This document shows positions 34,805 to 42,773 of a stretch of DNA of 64,000 bases, piece after piece; positions within the stretch are counted from its first letter, which is position 1, and every line of letters begins with the position of its first letter. The notes under the pieces are model-generated. The model saw only the letters and a list, made by a program, of their open reading frames with translations, searched no databases and was not told where the DNA came from. Source of the DNA: Sulfopaludibacter sp963815475 (lineage in GTDB: Bacteria; Acidobacteriota; Terriglobia; Bryobacterales; Bryobacteraceae); contig CAWFHD010000003.1 in assembly GCA_963815475.1 (NCBI GenBank), positions 434,001-498,000 of the forward strand, in the 5' to 3' direction. The translations under genes and the position numbers were made by a program.

Positions 34805-35506
34805 TTAGCGCGCCGTCTTGTCGGGCGTCGAGTGCGGCAGCGAAAAGCCCGCCGCGATCAGCCAGAGGAAACCGGGGAATCGTGTCAGGGGAATCAATGG
34901 GAGGGCTTTGGGGAACAGAATGTAAAGCCAGCTCAGTTCGCCCACCACAGCAATCAGCACGCCGAGCGCCGCGAGCCATTTTGGAAGAAGCTTGTTGAAA
35001 CCAGCCGTGACCGCCATCCCTGTCAGCAGCAGACCCAGAGGAACGGAGAAACCCGGGCCACCGAGTGCTAACTGCAGCCTGTAAAGCGCCTGGATCACTG
35101 CGGGATCCTGCACAACATCGGAATACGTCATCACCCACAGGACTGACGATGAAACCACCATCGTGAAGGCCGTCAGGAATCCGCCAAACAGAGCGATATC
35201 CACACCCGCGGCGCGCACGCCCAGGAAACGTAAGCGGCTGACGGCAGTGCCGGTGAAGATTCCCAGCGGAACGGCGGCGCCAAACTGGAGTGCGGCGCAC
35301 CACAGCACCGCGGAGGATCTGGCCTCGAAATAGGCCACGATGACTCGAAGCGGTTCGTAGGGAGCTGGGAAGAACGGTCGACCGTTGAATGCTGTCACCG
35401 GATACAGGCCAGCCAGGAAAAGCAGCACAAAGCTTGTGGCTACAATTCCGAGGGGCGGCCCTTTGTGGCGCGGCCGCGAGGCTTCCGAACGTTGCTGGGC
35501 GGTCAC
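34805..35506 (-). CDS. Multi-pass membrane protein, unknown function
   Basis: I place the start at GTG 35506 because GGGGAG lies about 9 nt upstream. The longer frame to 35686 mostly reads antisense to the neighbouring SRPBCC gene. The 233-aa product has about six hydrophobic helices (GIVATSFVLLFLAGLYPVTA, VLWCAALQFGAAVPLGIFTG, IALFGGFLTAFTMVVSSSVL, FSVPLGLLLTGMAVTAGF, LAALGVLIAVVGELSWLYIL, FPGFLWLIAAGFSLP). The loop RPFFPAPYEPLRVIVAYFEA lies between TM1 and TM2. I do not recognise the family with certainty. It follows the SRPBCC gene on the same strand by 34 bp, suggesting an operon. Confidence 0.8.
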   Translation of the reverse strand: MTAQQRSEASRPRHKGPPLGIVATSFVLLFLAGLYPVTAFNGRPFFPAPYEPLRVIVAYFEARSSAVLWCAALQFGAAVPLGIFTGTAVSRLRFLGVRAAGVDIALFGGFLTAFTMVVSSSVLWVMTYSDVVQDPAVIQALYRLQLALGGPGFSVPLGLLLTGMAVTAGFNKLLPKWLAALGVLIAVVGELSWLYILFPKALPLIPLTRFPGFLWLIAAGFSLPHSTPDKTAR

Positions 35507-35540
35507 GTTTGGGTCTCCCCGTTGTCCTTGCGCGCCAACG

Positions 35541-36023
35541 TTAGATGCGAGCGACCAGTGCGGCAAGCTGTTCCGCGACCATCGCCCAGCCAACGTGGAA
35601 CCCCATTTCTTCGTGGGCCTCGCGGTCTGCCTCTGACCAATGTCGGGCCCGAGCAGTGTATTTGGTCTTACCGCCGACTTCCTCAAATGTGATGATCACC
35701 GTCATGAACGGCTTTTGCGAGGGCTCCCAAGCCGCAACGTAGGCGTCAGTGAAAACCAGCCGTTGGTTCGGGATCACCTCCAGGTAAACACCGCGATTGG
35801 GAACATCGACCCCTTCCGGGCTGCGCATCACCACCAGGCTTGCGCCGCCTGGCCGCACGTCCGCCTCGACTTTGGATATCGTCCACGGTGACGGAACGAA
35901 CCACTGCTTGAGCAACTCGGGATCCGTCCAGGCACGGTACACCTTCTCAGGAGGTGCGTCGATCATCCGCGTGAGTACCAGGTCGCGGCCTTCGGTCGCG
36001 GTAGTCGTTTCTAATGTTGTCAT
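35541..36023 (-). CDS. SRPBCC/AHSA1-domain protein
   Basis: The ATG at 36023 gives 160 aa. The family pattern is clear: LVLTRMIDAPPEKVYRAWTD, PELLKQWFVPSPW, DVRPGGASLVVMRSPEG, GVYLEVIPNQRLVFTD, MTVIITFEEVGGKTKYTARA and GWAMVAEQLAALV. The fold is a helix-grip with a deep hydrophobic pocket. Members are often paired with ArsR or MocR regulators and act as binding or stress proteins. It is divergent from a MocR-type regulator gene, with 96 bp between starts. Confidence 0.93.
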   Translation of the reverse strand: MTTLETTTATEGRDLVLTRMIDAPPEKVYRAWTDPELLKQWFVPSPWTISKVEADVRPGGASLVVMRSPEGVDVPNRGVYLEVIPNQRLVFTDAYVAAWEPSQKPFMTVIITFEEVGGKTKYTARARHWSEADREAHEEMGFHVGWAMVAEQLAALVARI

Positions 36024-36119
36024 TTGGATTGTCCTAACGGTATTGTCAAAGACCGCTGGTAAAATGGAAAGAGCCATTATCACCGCAGACCCTTGGGCCA
36101 ATTCCGAAGTGCCAAGCCT

Positions 36120-37583
36120 ATGCCGAAACGTGTCAGCACCCCTGAACTCACTTTAAGCGAGCGGCCGAAGAGCGCCACGTTGACGCGTTGGCTTTGCGAC
36201 GAACTGCGTCGGGCGATTCTGGATGGCCGGCTGAAATCGGGAATCCGGCTGCCGGCAACCCGGGACTTCGCCAAACATTACGATCTCTCCAGGGGAACGG
36301 TCGTCACCGTTTTTGACCAACTGAAAGCGGAAGGATATTTGCACACCCGGGTTGGGGCCGGCACGTGGGTGAACGTCTTGTCTGAGCGTTCGCGACCTAA
36401 AGCAAGGGCGTTCGAAACGCCTCGAATCCTGCCGTCCCCGTTAGCGGGCCTGACTTTCACTTTTCCCGCACGGCCGTTCCGCTGTCATGAGCCGGCCCTC
36501 GCGGAATTCCCGATGGAAATTTGGGCCCGGTTATCCAGCCGGCGCATGCGACGGGCCTCCACCAATTCGCTCTCTGAGCGCGATCCGCGCGGGCACAAGC
36601 CGTTGCGCGACGCGCTGGCGGATTACCTGGCGGTATCCCGCGGCGTAAAATGCTCCCCGGAGCAAATAGTGATCGTCTCAGGAGTGCAGCAAGCTCTTGA
36701 CCTGTTGGCGCGAGTTCTCCTGAAGCCGGGCGACCGGGTGTGGATGGAAGATCCCGGCTATTTCGGCGCAGTGACAGCTTTCCGCAACGCGGGAGCGACG
36801 ATTGTTCCGGTTCCGGTCGACGCACAGGGGCTGTCCGTCGTCATTGGCCGACAGCGCTGGCGCGAGGCCAAAGTCGCATATCTCACCCCGGCGCATCAAT
36901 TTCCGTTGGCCGTCATGATGTCGCTGGAGAGGCGCCTGGAAATTCTATCGTGGGCTCGTGAGTCCGGCGCCTTCCTGATTGAAGACGATTACGATGGCGA
37001 ATACCGGTTCGAGGGGCGGCCTGTCCCGTCTCTGCAGAGCTTAGACAGCGACAACAGCGTCATCTTCGTAGGAACCTTCAACAAACTCCTATTCTCTGCT
37101 TTGCGCCTGGGTTACATGATTCTACCGGAGCCTTTGCTGGAACCGGTGCTCGCATTCCGCTTCGGACTCGATCAGAATTCAGTCGGACTCGATCAGGGGA
37201 TACTGAGCGAATTCATTGCAGAAGGCCATATGGGCCGCCATATTCGCCGCATGCGAGAGTTATACGGCGGAAGATTGGCAACGCTGCAAGACGAGAGCCG
37301 GCGGAGGCTCCGTGGTTTAGTTGAGATCCCATCCATTCAGGCGGGTCTGTCCACAATCGCCTACCTTCCGAATGGGATTTCCTCTCGATTGGCGGAAGCG
37401 GCTGCCCTCAGTCACGGCCTTGAGACCATGGCGGCTGACCGCTTCACCTTGAAGCGAACGGATATTCACGGCCTGGTGCTGGGTTTTGCGGCTTTCGACG
37501 ACTCCCAGATCCGGCGCGGCGTGGCGAATTTGGAAGCTGCATTGACCGGCGCGGGGACAAGGCAGGCAAGCGCGAGCTGTTAA
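36120..37583 (+). CDS. MocR-type (GntR-aminotransferase) regulator
   Basis: With ATG 36120 the protein has 487 aa. An N-terminal GntR winged helix (about 18-88: LCDELRRAILDGRLKSGIRL, SRGTVVTVFDQLKAEGYLHT) is followed by a class I aminotransferase fold (about 130-475). The PLP Lys is at 322 in FVGTFNKLLFSALRLGYM, and IEDDYDGEYRFEGRP is the PLP-pyridine segment. MocR proteins use PLP or its adducts as a signal, not for catalysis. PdxR, GabR and TauR are characterised examples. The divergent gene encodes an SRPBCC protein followed by a membrane protein, which it might control. No vitamin B6 gene is adjacent. Confidence 0.95.
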   Translation: MPKRVSTPELTLSERPKSATLTRWLCDELRRAILDGRLKSGIRLPATRDFAKHYDLSRGTVVTVFDQLKAEGYLHTRVGAGTWVNVLSERSRPKARAFETPRILPSPLAGLTFTFPARPFRCHEPALAEFPMEIWARLSSRRMRRASTNSLSERDPRGHKPLRDALADYLAVSRGVKCSPEQIVIVSGVQQALDLLARVLLKPGDRVWMEDPGYFGAVTAFRNAGATIVPVPVDAQGLSVVIGRQRWREAKVAYLTPAHQFPLAVMMSLERRLEILSWARESGAFLIEDDYDGEYRFEGRPVPSLQSLDSDNSVIFVGTFNKLLFSALRLGYMILPEPLLEPVLAFRFGLDQNSVGLDQGILSEFIAEGHMGRHIRRMRELYGGRLATLQDESRRRLRGLVEIPSIQAGLSTIAYLPNGISSRLAEAAALSHGLETMAADRFTLKRTDIHGLVLGFAAFDDSQIRRGVANLEAALTGAGTRQASASC

Positions 37584-37807
37584 ACCAGCCTTGGGCACAG
37601 TGGGAGGCGAATATTGCAGAATGTTGGCGCGCTATTCCAAATTAGAAGCCGGCGATGCCTTCAGGCTCAGTTACCATCCATCCGTTCCGGCAATTCCGCC
37701 CACAATCTGGTGTTTTTAACCTCCGGATCATAGTATCTTGGCAGGAGGGCCTAATCACGCGGTTCTGCATGCGCAAGTGCGCTGCAGTCTGGCTCATCGA
37801 CGCAGCT

Positions 37808-38359
37808 ATGAGAAACCTATTGGTCGACGATAACCCTGTCATCCTGCAGGTTCTGAGAGCTTACCTTCGCCAGTACGGCGATTGCGACCTGGCCCGCAAC
37901 GGCGCTGAGGGGCGCGATGCTTTCGTTCGTGGTTTGGACGACGACAGGCCTTACGATCTCATCTGTCTCGATCTCCAGATGCCGGTTCTGGAAGGCGCCG
38001 AATTGCTCACCGTCATCCGGCAACTGGAAGAGGAGCGACATGCCGCCAAACGTGCCAAGGTGCTTGTAGTCACGGGAAACGGCGATCCAACTATCGTATC
38101 CGCCCTGGTGGCCAAGGGCGCCGATGGCTACCTGCTAAAGCCGATCGACGCCGGTCGTCTCAAAGAGCGATTACTGCAATTGGAGTTGATCGGAACCGAC
38201 GAAGAGATTCACGTGCGGGACGTAATCGATCAACTCCGGAAGTTATGCGATGCGGACGCGATCCCATCCTTTCATTTGGAAAAGGCAATGCGCTGGATCT
38301 CGACGTCACTGGAGCGGCAGGCCCTGAAAAGCCGCGGGACTAATAACAAGCCCAAGTAG
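37808..38359 (+). CDS. Single-domain response regulator with helical tail
   Basis: Using ATG 37808 (MRNLLVDDNPVILQ) gives 183 aa. The receiver domain has the acidic pair Asp7/Asp8, the phospho-acceptor Asp55 (LICLDLQMPVLEG), Thr89 (LVVTGN) and Lys111 (YLLKPID). The last 50 residues are helical and charged, with no DNA-binding domain. It may therefore act by protein contact, or as an intermediate in a phosphorelay. No kinase is adjacent. The open frame extends upstream to 37655 but lacks receiver-like sequence. Confidence 0.9.
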   Translation: MRNLLVDDNPVILQVLRAYLRQYGDCDLARNGAEGRDAFVRGLDDDRPYDLICLDLQMPVLEGAELLTVIRQLEEERHAAKRAKVLVVTGNGDPTIVSALVAKGADGYLLKPIDAGRLKERLLQLELIGTDEEIHVRDVIDQLRKLCDADAIPSFHLEKAMRWISTSLERQALKSRGTNNKPK

Positions 38360-38377
38360 GGCGTCGCGGAGTCGGAG

Positions 38378-38626
38378 TTAATCGTTGTCCAGGTATTCCA
38401 AAGGAACATCGTTCTCCGGAACCTGCTTAGTCTTAACCTCTCCCTGGTCCGCATCGGGAGCGTCCTCCACGCCGGCAACGGCCTCAGCTTCGAACGTCTG
38501 CCCTTCTTCCAGCAGTTCCTCCACGCTTTCCGAATCGGCCTCGGCCGCGGTTGGCAGCCCCTGCAGATCGCCGGACTGTCCGGCGGCTTCGGATTCGCTA
38601 TTGGCATCTCTTTTTTTGGTGGCCAT
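38378..38626 (-). CDS. Small acidic protein, unknown
   Basis: The ATG at 38626 follows a strong ribosome site (GAGGAGGGTG, spacing about 6). The 82-aa product has a short basic start (MATKKRD) and then a very acidic, probably disordered body (ESVEELLEEGQTFEAEAVAG; GVEDAPDADQGEVK) ending VPLEYLDND. Cys is absent and aromatics nearly so. The frame is open further upstream but without start support. No family recognised. It could be a small adaptor or DNA-mimic-like protein, but this is speculation. It converges on the response regulator gene at 18 bp. Confidence 0.65.
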   Translation of the reverse strand: MATKKRDANSESEAAGQSGDLQGLPTAAEADSESVEELLEEGQTFEAEAVAGVEDAPDADQGEVKTKQVPENDVPLEYLDND

Positions 38627-38841
38627 TGTTTCACCCTCCTCTTGAATGATGTTGCCGATTATCTCACCTGCACTCGCACTTGCACGTTTGATGACATTGT
38701 CTCTGTCCTGACGTTGGATCTGGCGCGAATTCGTGTTGGCACTTAAACCCGCAACGGTTAACCTCGTGAGAGGGGACCGGTGTAAATCAGCTCGATGTGT
38801 GGCTGCGTACACTTCAAGTTGATCACCCCGAAGAGGAGCAA

Positions 38842-40074
38842 ATGGACGAATCGAAAATCGTAATCCTCGGCGGAGGAATGGTTGCGGGTTACGCGGCGAA
38901 ACAATTCGTCGAGCTGGGCTTGAAATCTGGTGACCTGACGATTCTCTCCGCCGATAACGCATTGCCATACGAACGGCCTCCGCTATCGAAGGGCTTTCTG
39001 GCCGGACGCGATAGCGAGGAGAGTATCCGAATCAATTCGGCGGACTTCTACCGTGAGCATGGGATCGAGGTCAGGCTGGACACCCGGATCGCCGCAGTCG
39101 ACGCCCAGAAAAAGCAGCTTCAGTTGGACTCTGGAGCGCGCTTCGGGTTCCACCAGTTGATCGTTGCAACCGGCGCGCGGCCAAGAAAGCTCGATATCCC
39201 TGGCGCCGAACTGGGCAATGTGTACTACCTACGCTCGCTGGACGATTCCAAAGCGATTCGAGAAAACGCGGAACAGGTGAAACGGGCAGTGGTCATTGGA
39301 AGCGGCTTCATCGCCATGGAAGTAGTGGCCGTGCTCACGCAGAAGAACATCGCGGTCACCATGGTGATGCGGGAGGATCGTATATGGCAGCGTTTCTTCT
39401 CGCCCGAAATGTCGCGCTTCTTCGAGGATTACTATGGCAAGCGCGGAGTGCAATTCATCCGGAGGACCGGGGTAAGGGAATTGCGCGGCGATGGAGCGGT
39501 GAACGCTGCAGTGCTTACGAATGGCCAGACCATCGGGTGCGAGATGGTGGTTGCCGGCATTGGAGTCACACCGGTAACGGAACTGCTCGCCGGCAGCGGC
39601 ATCGAGGTGGGCGACGGCATTATGGTGAATGAGTATTTGGAGTCAAGCCAGCCGGACATCTCCGCCGCCGGGGATGTCGCGAACTACCAGGATGTGCTGT
39701 TCGGAAAGCGCAGGCGTGCAGAGCATTGGGACAACGCGGTTTCGCAGGGTCAGCACTGCGCGCGCGTGCTGATGGGCAACCGCACGGAATTCAGGCACGT
39801 CCCCTACTTTTTTTCCGATGTTTTCGATCTCTCCTATGAATTCTGGGGCGATCCCTCCGGCGCCGATGCAACGGTCCACCGCGGAGATCTTTCGAGCAGC
39901 AGCTTCAGTGTGTGGTGGCTACGAGAAACGCGCCTGGTGGCCGCATTTACCATGAATCGCCCGGACGAGGAACGCGATGCCGCACCGAAATGGATCGAGC
40001 AGAAGCAGCGGCTGTCTGCCGCGAAGCTGGCCAACGCGTCGGTCTCTGTTTCCGAGTCGGTGGAGCCCTCTTAG
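38842..40074 (+). CDS. Ferredoxin-reductase-like FAD/NAD(P) oxidoreductase
   Basis: With ATG 38842 (GAGGAG 4 nt upstream) the product is 410 aa. The FAD Rossmann motif VILGGGMVAGYAAK is at about 7-20, PYERPPLSKGFL is the flavin-contacting segment, and VVIGSGFIAMEVVAVL is the NAD(P) motif. ISAAGDVANYQD is the second FAD motif. The C-terminal domain (SYEFWGDPSGADATVHRGDL) resembles the reductase C domain of rubredoxin/ferredoxin reductases and AIF. It probably transfers electrons to a small iron-sulfur protein. No ferredoxin, rubredoxin or P450 gene is adjacent. Confidence 0.93.
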   Translation: MDESKIVILGGGMVAGYAAKQFVELGLKSGDLTILSADNALPYERPPLSKGFLAGRDSEESIRINSADFYREHGIEVRLDTRIAAVDAQKKQLQLDSGARFGFHQLIVATGARPRKLDIPGAELGNVYYLRSLDDSKAIRENAEQVKRAVVIGSGFIAMEVVAVLTQKNIAVTMVMREDRIWQRFFSPEMSRFFEDYYGKRGVQFIRRTGVRELRGDGAVNAAVLTNGQTIGCEMVVAGIGVTPVTELLAGSGIEVGDGIMVNEYLESSQPDISAAGDVANYQDVLFGKRRRAEHWDNAVSQGQHCARVLMGNRTEFRHVPYFFSDVFDLSYEFWGDPSGADATVHRGDLSSSSFSVWWLRETRLVAAFTMNRPDEERDAAPKWIEQKQRLSAAKLANASVSVSESVEPS

Positions 40075-40084
40075 CCGTAGTCGT

Positions 40085-41402
40085 TCACCGGGTTTTGCTG
40101 TCGTCTTGAGAATGCCGGTCCAACAATCTGAGCGACGTTAACAGCGTCGAGGTTCCGGTGAATGTTCGCGGGTCTGCGCCAGTGCGTTTCTGGATTTGGT
40201 TGAGTCGAAAGTAAACCGTGTTGGTATGGACGCCGAGCAGGCGGGCCGTCGCCTTCACATTCAGGCTGCATTCCGCAAAAGCTCGAATCGTGCGGATCAG
40301 GTCAGCTTCACGACCGGCAGCGTGCGCCTCGCGCACCCAATCGGGAATGAGCCGTAGCGCTACTCGGTCGGCGCGGTGAATGACGAACTCGGCTAGATCG
40401 ATCTCGGCAAAGCGCAGTATCGTGCGACTGGTATTGGTCAGGTCAAGGGCTACACCAGCTTCCACAAGCGCCTCCGGTAAACGGGCGATATCGGTCTTCT
40501 CAAGTCCGATACCGATGCCGGAGCCCACTGGAGTGCGCGCCCCTCCGCCCAAAACCATTGCGGACAAGATGCTTCAGCAACCCCTCCGACGTATCCCCAT
40601 CACTGTTCGCGATGATAACGATTTCGCCGTTCCGCATACCTACCAACTTGCCGAATACCGACGACGGAAGCACCTGGTGGAGAAGCCGAACCAGCGACCG
40701 CAACGTCACCTCGACGTCGACTTGCCGGCCATTGTCTACCCGAAACGGACGGATGAGCGCCACTGTCATCTTTTTCCCCTGACGCAGGCCGCTGAGGGTC
40801 AGAAGCTGGCGGGCCTCGGCCCCGGCGGGTTCCACTCCATTCAATAGGTCGTCGATCACTCCGGCGTGAGCGTCCGAATGTTGAGACACAATACGCGCCT
40901 CTTCCGCGCAGTGCGCCTCCTCCAACACGGCCCCTACAGCTTCAAAGAATTCGATCCAGAAACCCGACAGCATCGCCAGGGCCTGCAGTGCCTCCTTCTT
41001 CCTGCGATGTTCCGCGAGCGGCTCGCGCGTAACGGCCCAGTAGGTTTTGTGCGCGAGGCGATAGGCGTGAAGCGAGGCGACCAGGGGCACCTGATGCCGC
41101 GCCCTCCATTCCGCGTGTTTGCGAACGAAAGCAAACGGATCGGAACTGTCCAGCCGACCCGCGGCGATCGACACAATTGTTTCGAGCAGTGCCCCGCAGT
41201 GGCTCTTGGACTCCGCAGTGAACTCGTCGTCAACCGCGTTGCGATACTCGGGGCTCTCCTTTCTCAGCAGATCGAAGGTTCTACGCCAGATATCCGGGGC
41301 GCGGGTCTTGAGACCGGTCACCACGGTCTTGGCGAGCGGAGACTTCGCGAAGCGCTCCCTCCAATCGGCTAGCCGGGGATCGGCCACAGGCATCACCGCC
41401 AT
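40085..41402 (-). pseudogene. PucR/CdaR-type regulator, frameshifted
   Basis: The first frame (41402 to about 40550) has an N-terminal helical domain (RRTFDLLRKESPEYRNAVDD, HAYRLAHKTYWAVTREPLAE) and a GGDEF-like middle domain (EIVIIANSDGDTSEGLLKHL). It then loses frame after RNGF. The second frame continues GGGARTPVGSGIGIGLEKTD, then NVKATARLLGVHTNTVYFRL, the HTH_30 helix-turn-helix of PucR/CdaR regulators, to the stop at 40085. Dropping one G near 40550 gives a normal 438-aa protein. A perfect palindrome covers the start codon. The ABM-SnoaL-SRPBCC operon starts 147 bp away on the other strand and is a likely target. Confidence 0.88.
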
Positions 41403-41421
41403 TGTGAACCTTCACAATGGC
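41398..41421. promoter_or_regulatory. Perfect 11-bp-arm palindrome over the PucR-type start codon
   Basis: GCCATTGTGAA (41398-41408), a CC spacer and TTCACAATGGC (41411-41421) form a perfect inverted repeat. The ATG of the regulator (41402-41400, minus strand) lies in one arm and its AAGG ribosome site in the centre. It could be an autoregulatory operator, an RNA hairpin hiding the ribosome site, or both. Confidence 0.6.
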
Positions 41422-41549
41422 AGCGTCAAATCGATGTTGATCTTAGCAATTGATTCCTGCGGCGGGCCCTGCCACAATCGACCAGGAAGATTAAGGCTTC
41501 ACTCTCCAAAACCAACCGAAACCGCACTCATAGAAAGGAAATCTCTTGC

Positions 41550-41855
41550 GTGGCCATCTACACGATTGCTCAGTATAAGGTGCGTCCAGAGGGAGTCGAA
41601 AAGGTCAAGCGGGCTATCCAGGAGTTCGTCCCACATGTTAAGGCCAACGAGCCTGGCACGCGGATGTACCGGGCTTGGCAGCAGCGGGACGACCCAACTC
41701 GCTTCGTTCACTTTTTCATTTTCGAGAACGAGGCGGCGCATGAGGCCCATAGCCGGTCGGAAGAGGTCAAACGTTTCGAAGCAGCTTACCGGCCTGAACT
41801 GGTGGGCGAGGTCTCATTTACCGATTACAACCTCATCGCGACAAATCAAGAGTAG
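41550..41855 (+). CDS. Antibiotic-biosynthesis-monooxygenase-like (ABM) protein
   Basis: A 101-aa protein with a GTG start preceded by AAAGGAAA. The ferredoxin-like ABM fold is visible as IYTIAQYKVRPEGVEKVKRA, then PGTRMYRAWQQRDDPTRFVH, FFIFENEAAHEAHSRSEEVK and LVGEVSFTDYNLIA. Dimers of this fold include cofactor-free monooxygenases and haem-degrading enzymes as well as many proteins of unknown role. It is the first gene of a three-gene run with SnoaL-like and SRPBCC genes, divergent from the PucR-type regulator. Confidence 0.9.
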   Translation: MAIYTIAQYKVRPEGVEKVKRAIQEFVPHVKANEPGTRMYRAWQQRDDPTRFVHFFIFENEAAHEAHSRSEEVKRFEAAYRPELVGEVSFTDYNLIATNQE

Positions 41856-41873
41856 CCGCCTGGGAGACACAGC

Positions 41874-42296
41874 ATGTCACAAGAAGATCAAAACAAGCGG
41901 GTGATCCGGGAATTCACGCGAGTTTTCAAGAATGAACACAATGTGAACGGAGTCGGACATCTATTCGACGAAAACTTCGTGCACCACTTCCGCACCCCCA
42001 TGCCGAATGGCGTTGAAGGGTTGCGGCAAGTCGGAATCATGATGAACGGCGCATTCCCGGATGTCGTCGTCACTGAGGAAGATCTCATCGCATGCGGCGA
42101 CAAAGTGGTGGAGCGAAGCTCGGCAGCGGCCACGCATAAAGGCGCACTGATGGGCGCCCCGCCGACCAACAAGAGGATCCACTGGACGGAGATCCACATT
42201 TACCGCTTGAATAACGGCAGGATCGTGGAGCATTGGGCAGAAATCGCGATGATGGAGTTGCTGCAACAAACAGGGGTGCTCCCGCAGCTCGGCTGA
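41874..42296 (+). CDS. SnoaL-like polyketide-cyclase/ester-cyclase family protein
   Basis: A 140-aa protein with GGGAGA 8 nt before the ATG. Segments are VIREFTRVFKNEHNVNGVGH, FDENFVHHFRTPMPNGVEGL, GAFPDVVVTEEDLIACGDKV and THKGALMGAPPTNKRIHWTE, then IYRLNNGRIVEHWAEIAMME. This is the classic SnoaL family including the EHW motif. Known relatives catalyse aldol cyclisation or hydrolysis, but most genomic members are unassigned. It sits 18 bp after the ABM gene and 14 bp before the SRPBCC gene. Confidence 0.93.
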   Translation: MSQEDQNKRVIREFTRVFKNEHNVNGVGHLFDENFVHHFRTPMPNGVEGLRQVGIMMNGAFPDVVVTEEDLIACGDKVVERSSAAATHKGALMGAPPTNKRIHWTEIHIYRLNNGRIVEHWAEIAMMELLQQTGVLPQLG

Positions 42297-42310
42297 GTGG
42301 GTGTGAAGCT

Positions 42311-42739
42311 ATGCCAGATATCAAGCACTCCATCCAGATTTCCGCAACTCCGGAACAGATCTACCCTCTGGTCGCGACCGCCCAAGGATTCGGCCAGTGG
42401 TGGGCTTCAGACATCACCGAAGCGGGAGGGGTTGTTGAATTGGGATTCTTTAAGCGGGCCACTATTTACCGGCTCCGCCCGGTTGTCCAACAGCCGCCCG
42501 ATCGCGCCGAATGGGTGTGTGAATCGGGCCAGGAGTGGAGCGGCACGCGCATCGCTTTTCACTTGGAAGCGGCCAAGTCGGGCACGCTGCTGCGCTTCAC
42601 GCACGCCGACTGGCAGGCGGCCAGCGACTACTTCGTTTCGTGCAATACCACCTGGGGCGAATTGATGTTTCGTCTGAAAGGAGCGGTCGAAGACAAGGCG
42701 CCGGGTCCGCTGTTTTCGCGCGAAGGAATCGGTTATTGA
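42311..42739 (+). CDS. SRPBCC-family protein
   Basis: The ATG at 42311 gives 142 aa. The pattern is that of an AHSA1/START-like lipid-binding fold: IKHSIQISATPEQIYPLVAT, AQGFGQWWASDITEAGG, RATIYRLRPVVQQPPDRAEW, GTRIAFHLEAAKSGTLLRFT and WGELMFRLKGAVEDKAPGP. It is the third gene of the ABM-SnoaL-SRPBCC run. Together these small pocketed proteins may handle one aromatic or polyketide-like compound. That function is only inferred. Confidence 0.92.
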   Translation: MPDIKHSIQISATPEQIYPLVATAQGFGQWWASDITEAGGVVELGFFKRATIYRLRPVVQQPPDRAEWVCESGQEWSGTRIAFHLEAAKSGTLLRFTHADWQAASDYFVSCNTTWGELMFRLKGAVEDKAPGPLFSREGIGY

Positions 42740-42773
42740 GATCGCGACTGGCGCGGCTGACGCAAGAACGGGC

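Noticed and set aside
36024..36119. Possible MocR operator between the SRPBCC and MocR genes
   Set aside because: Short GGTA-type repeats are present but no convincing direct or inverted repeat of useful length.
37655..37807. N-terminal extension of the response regulator at 37808
   Set aside because: The extension has no receiver-like sequence and the family starts exactly at MRNLLVDDN.
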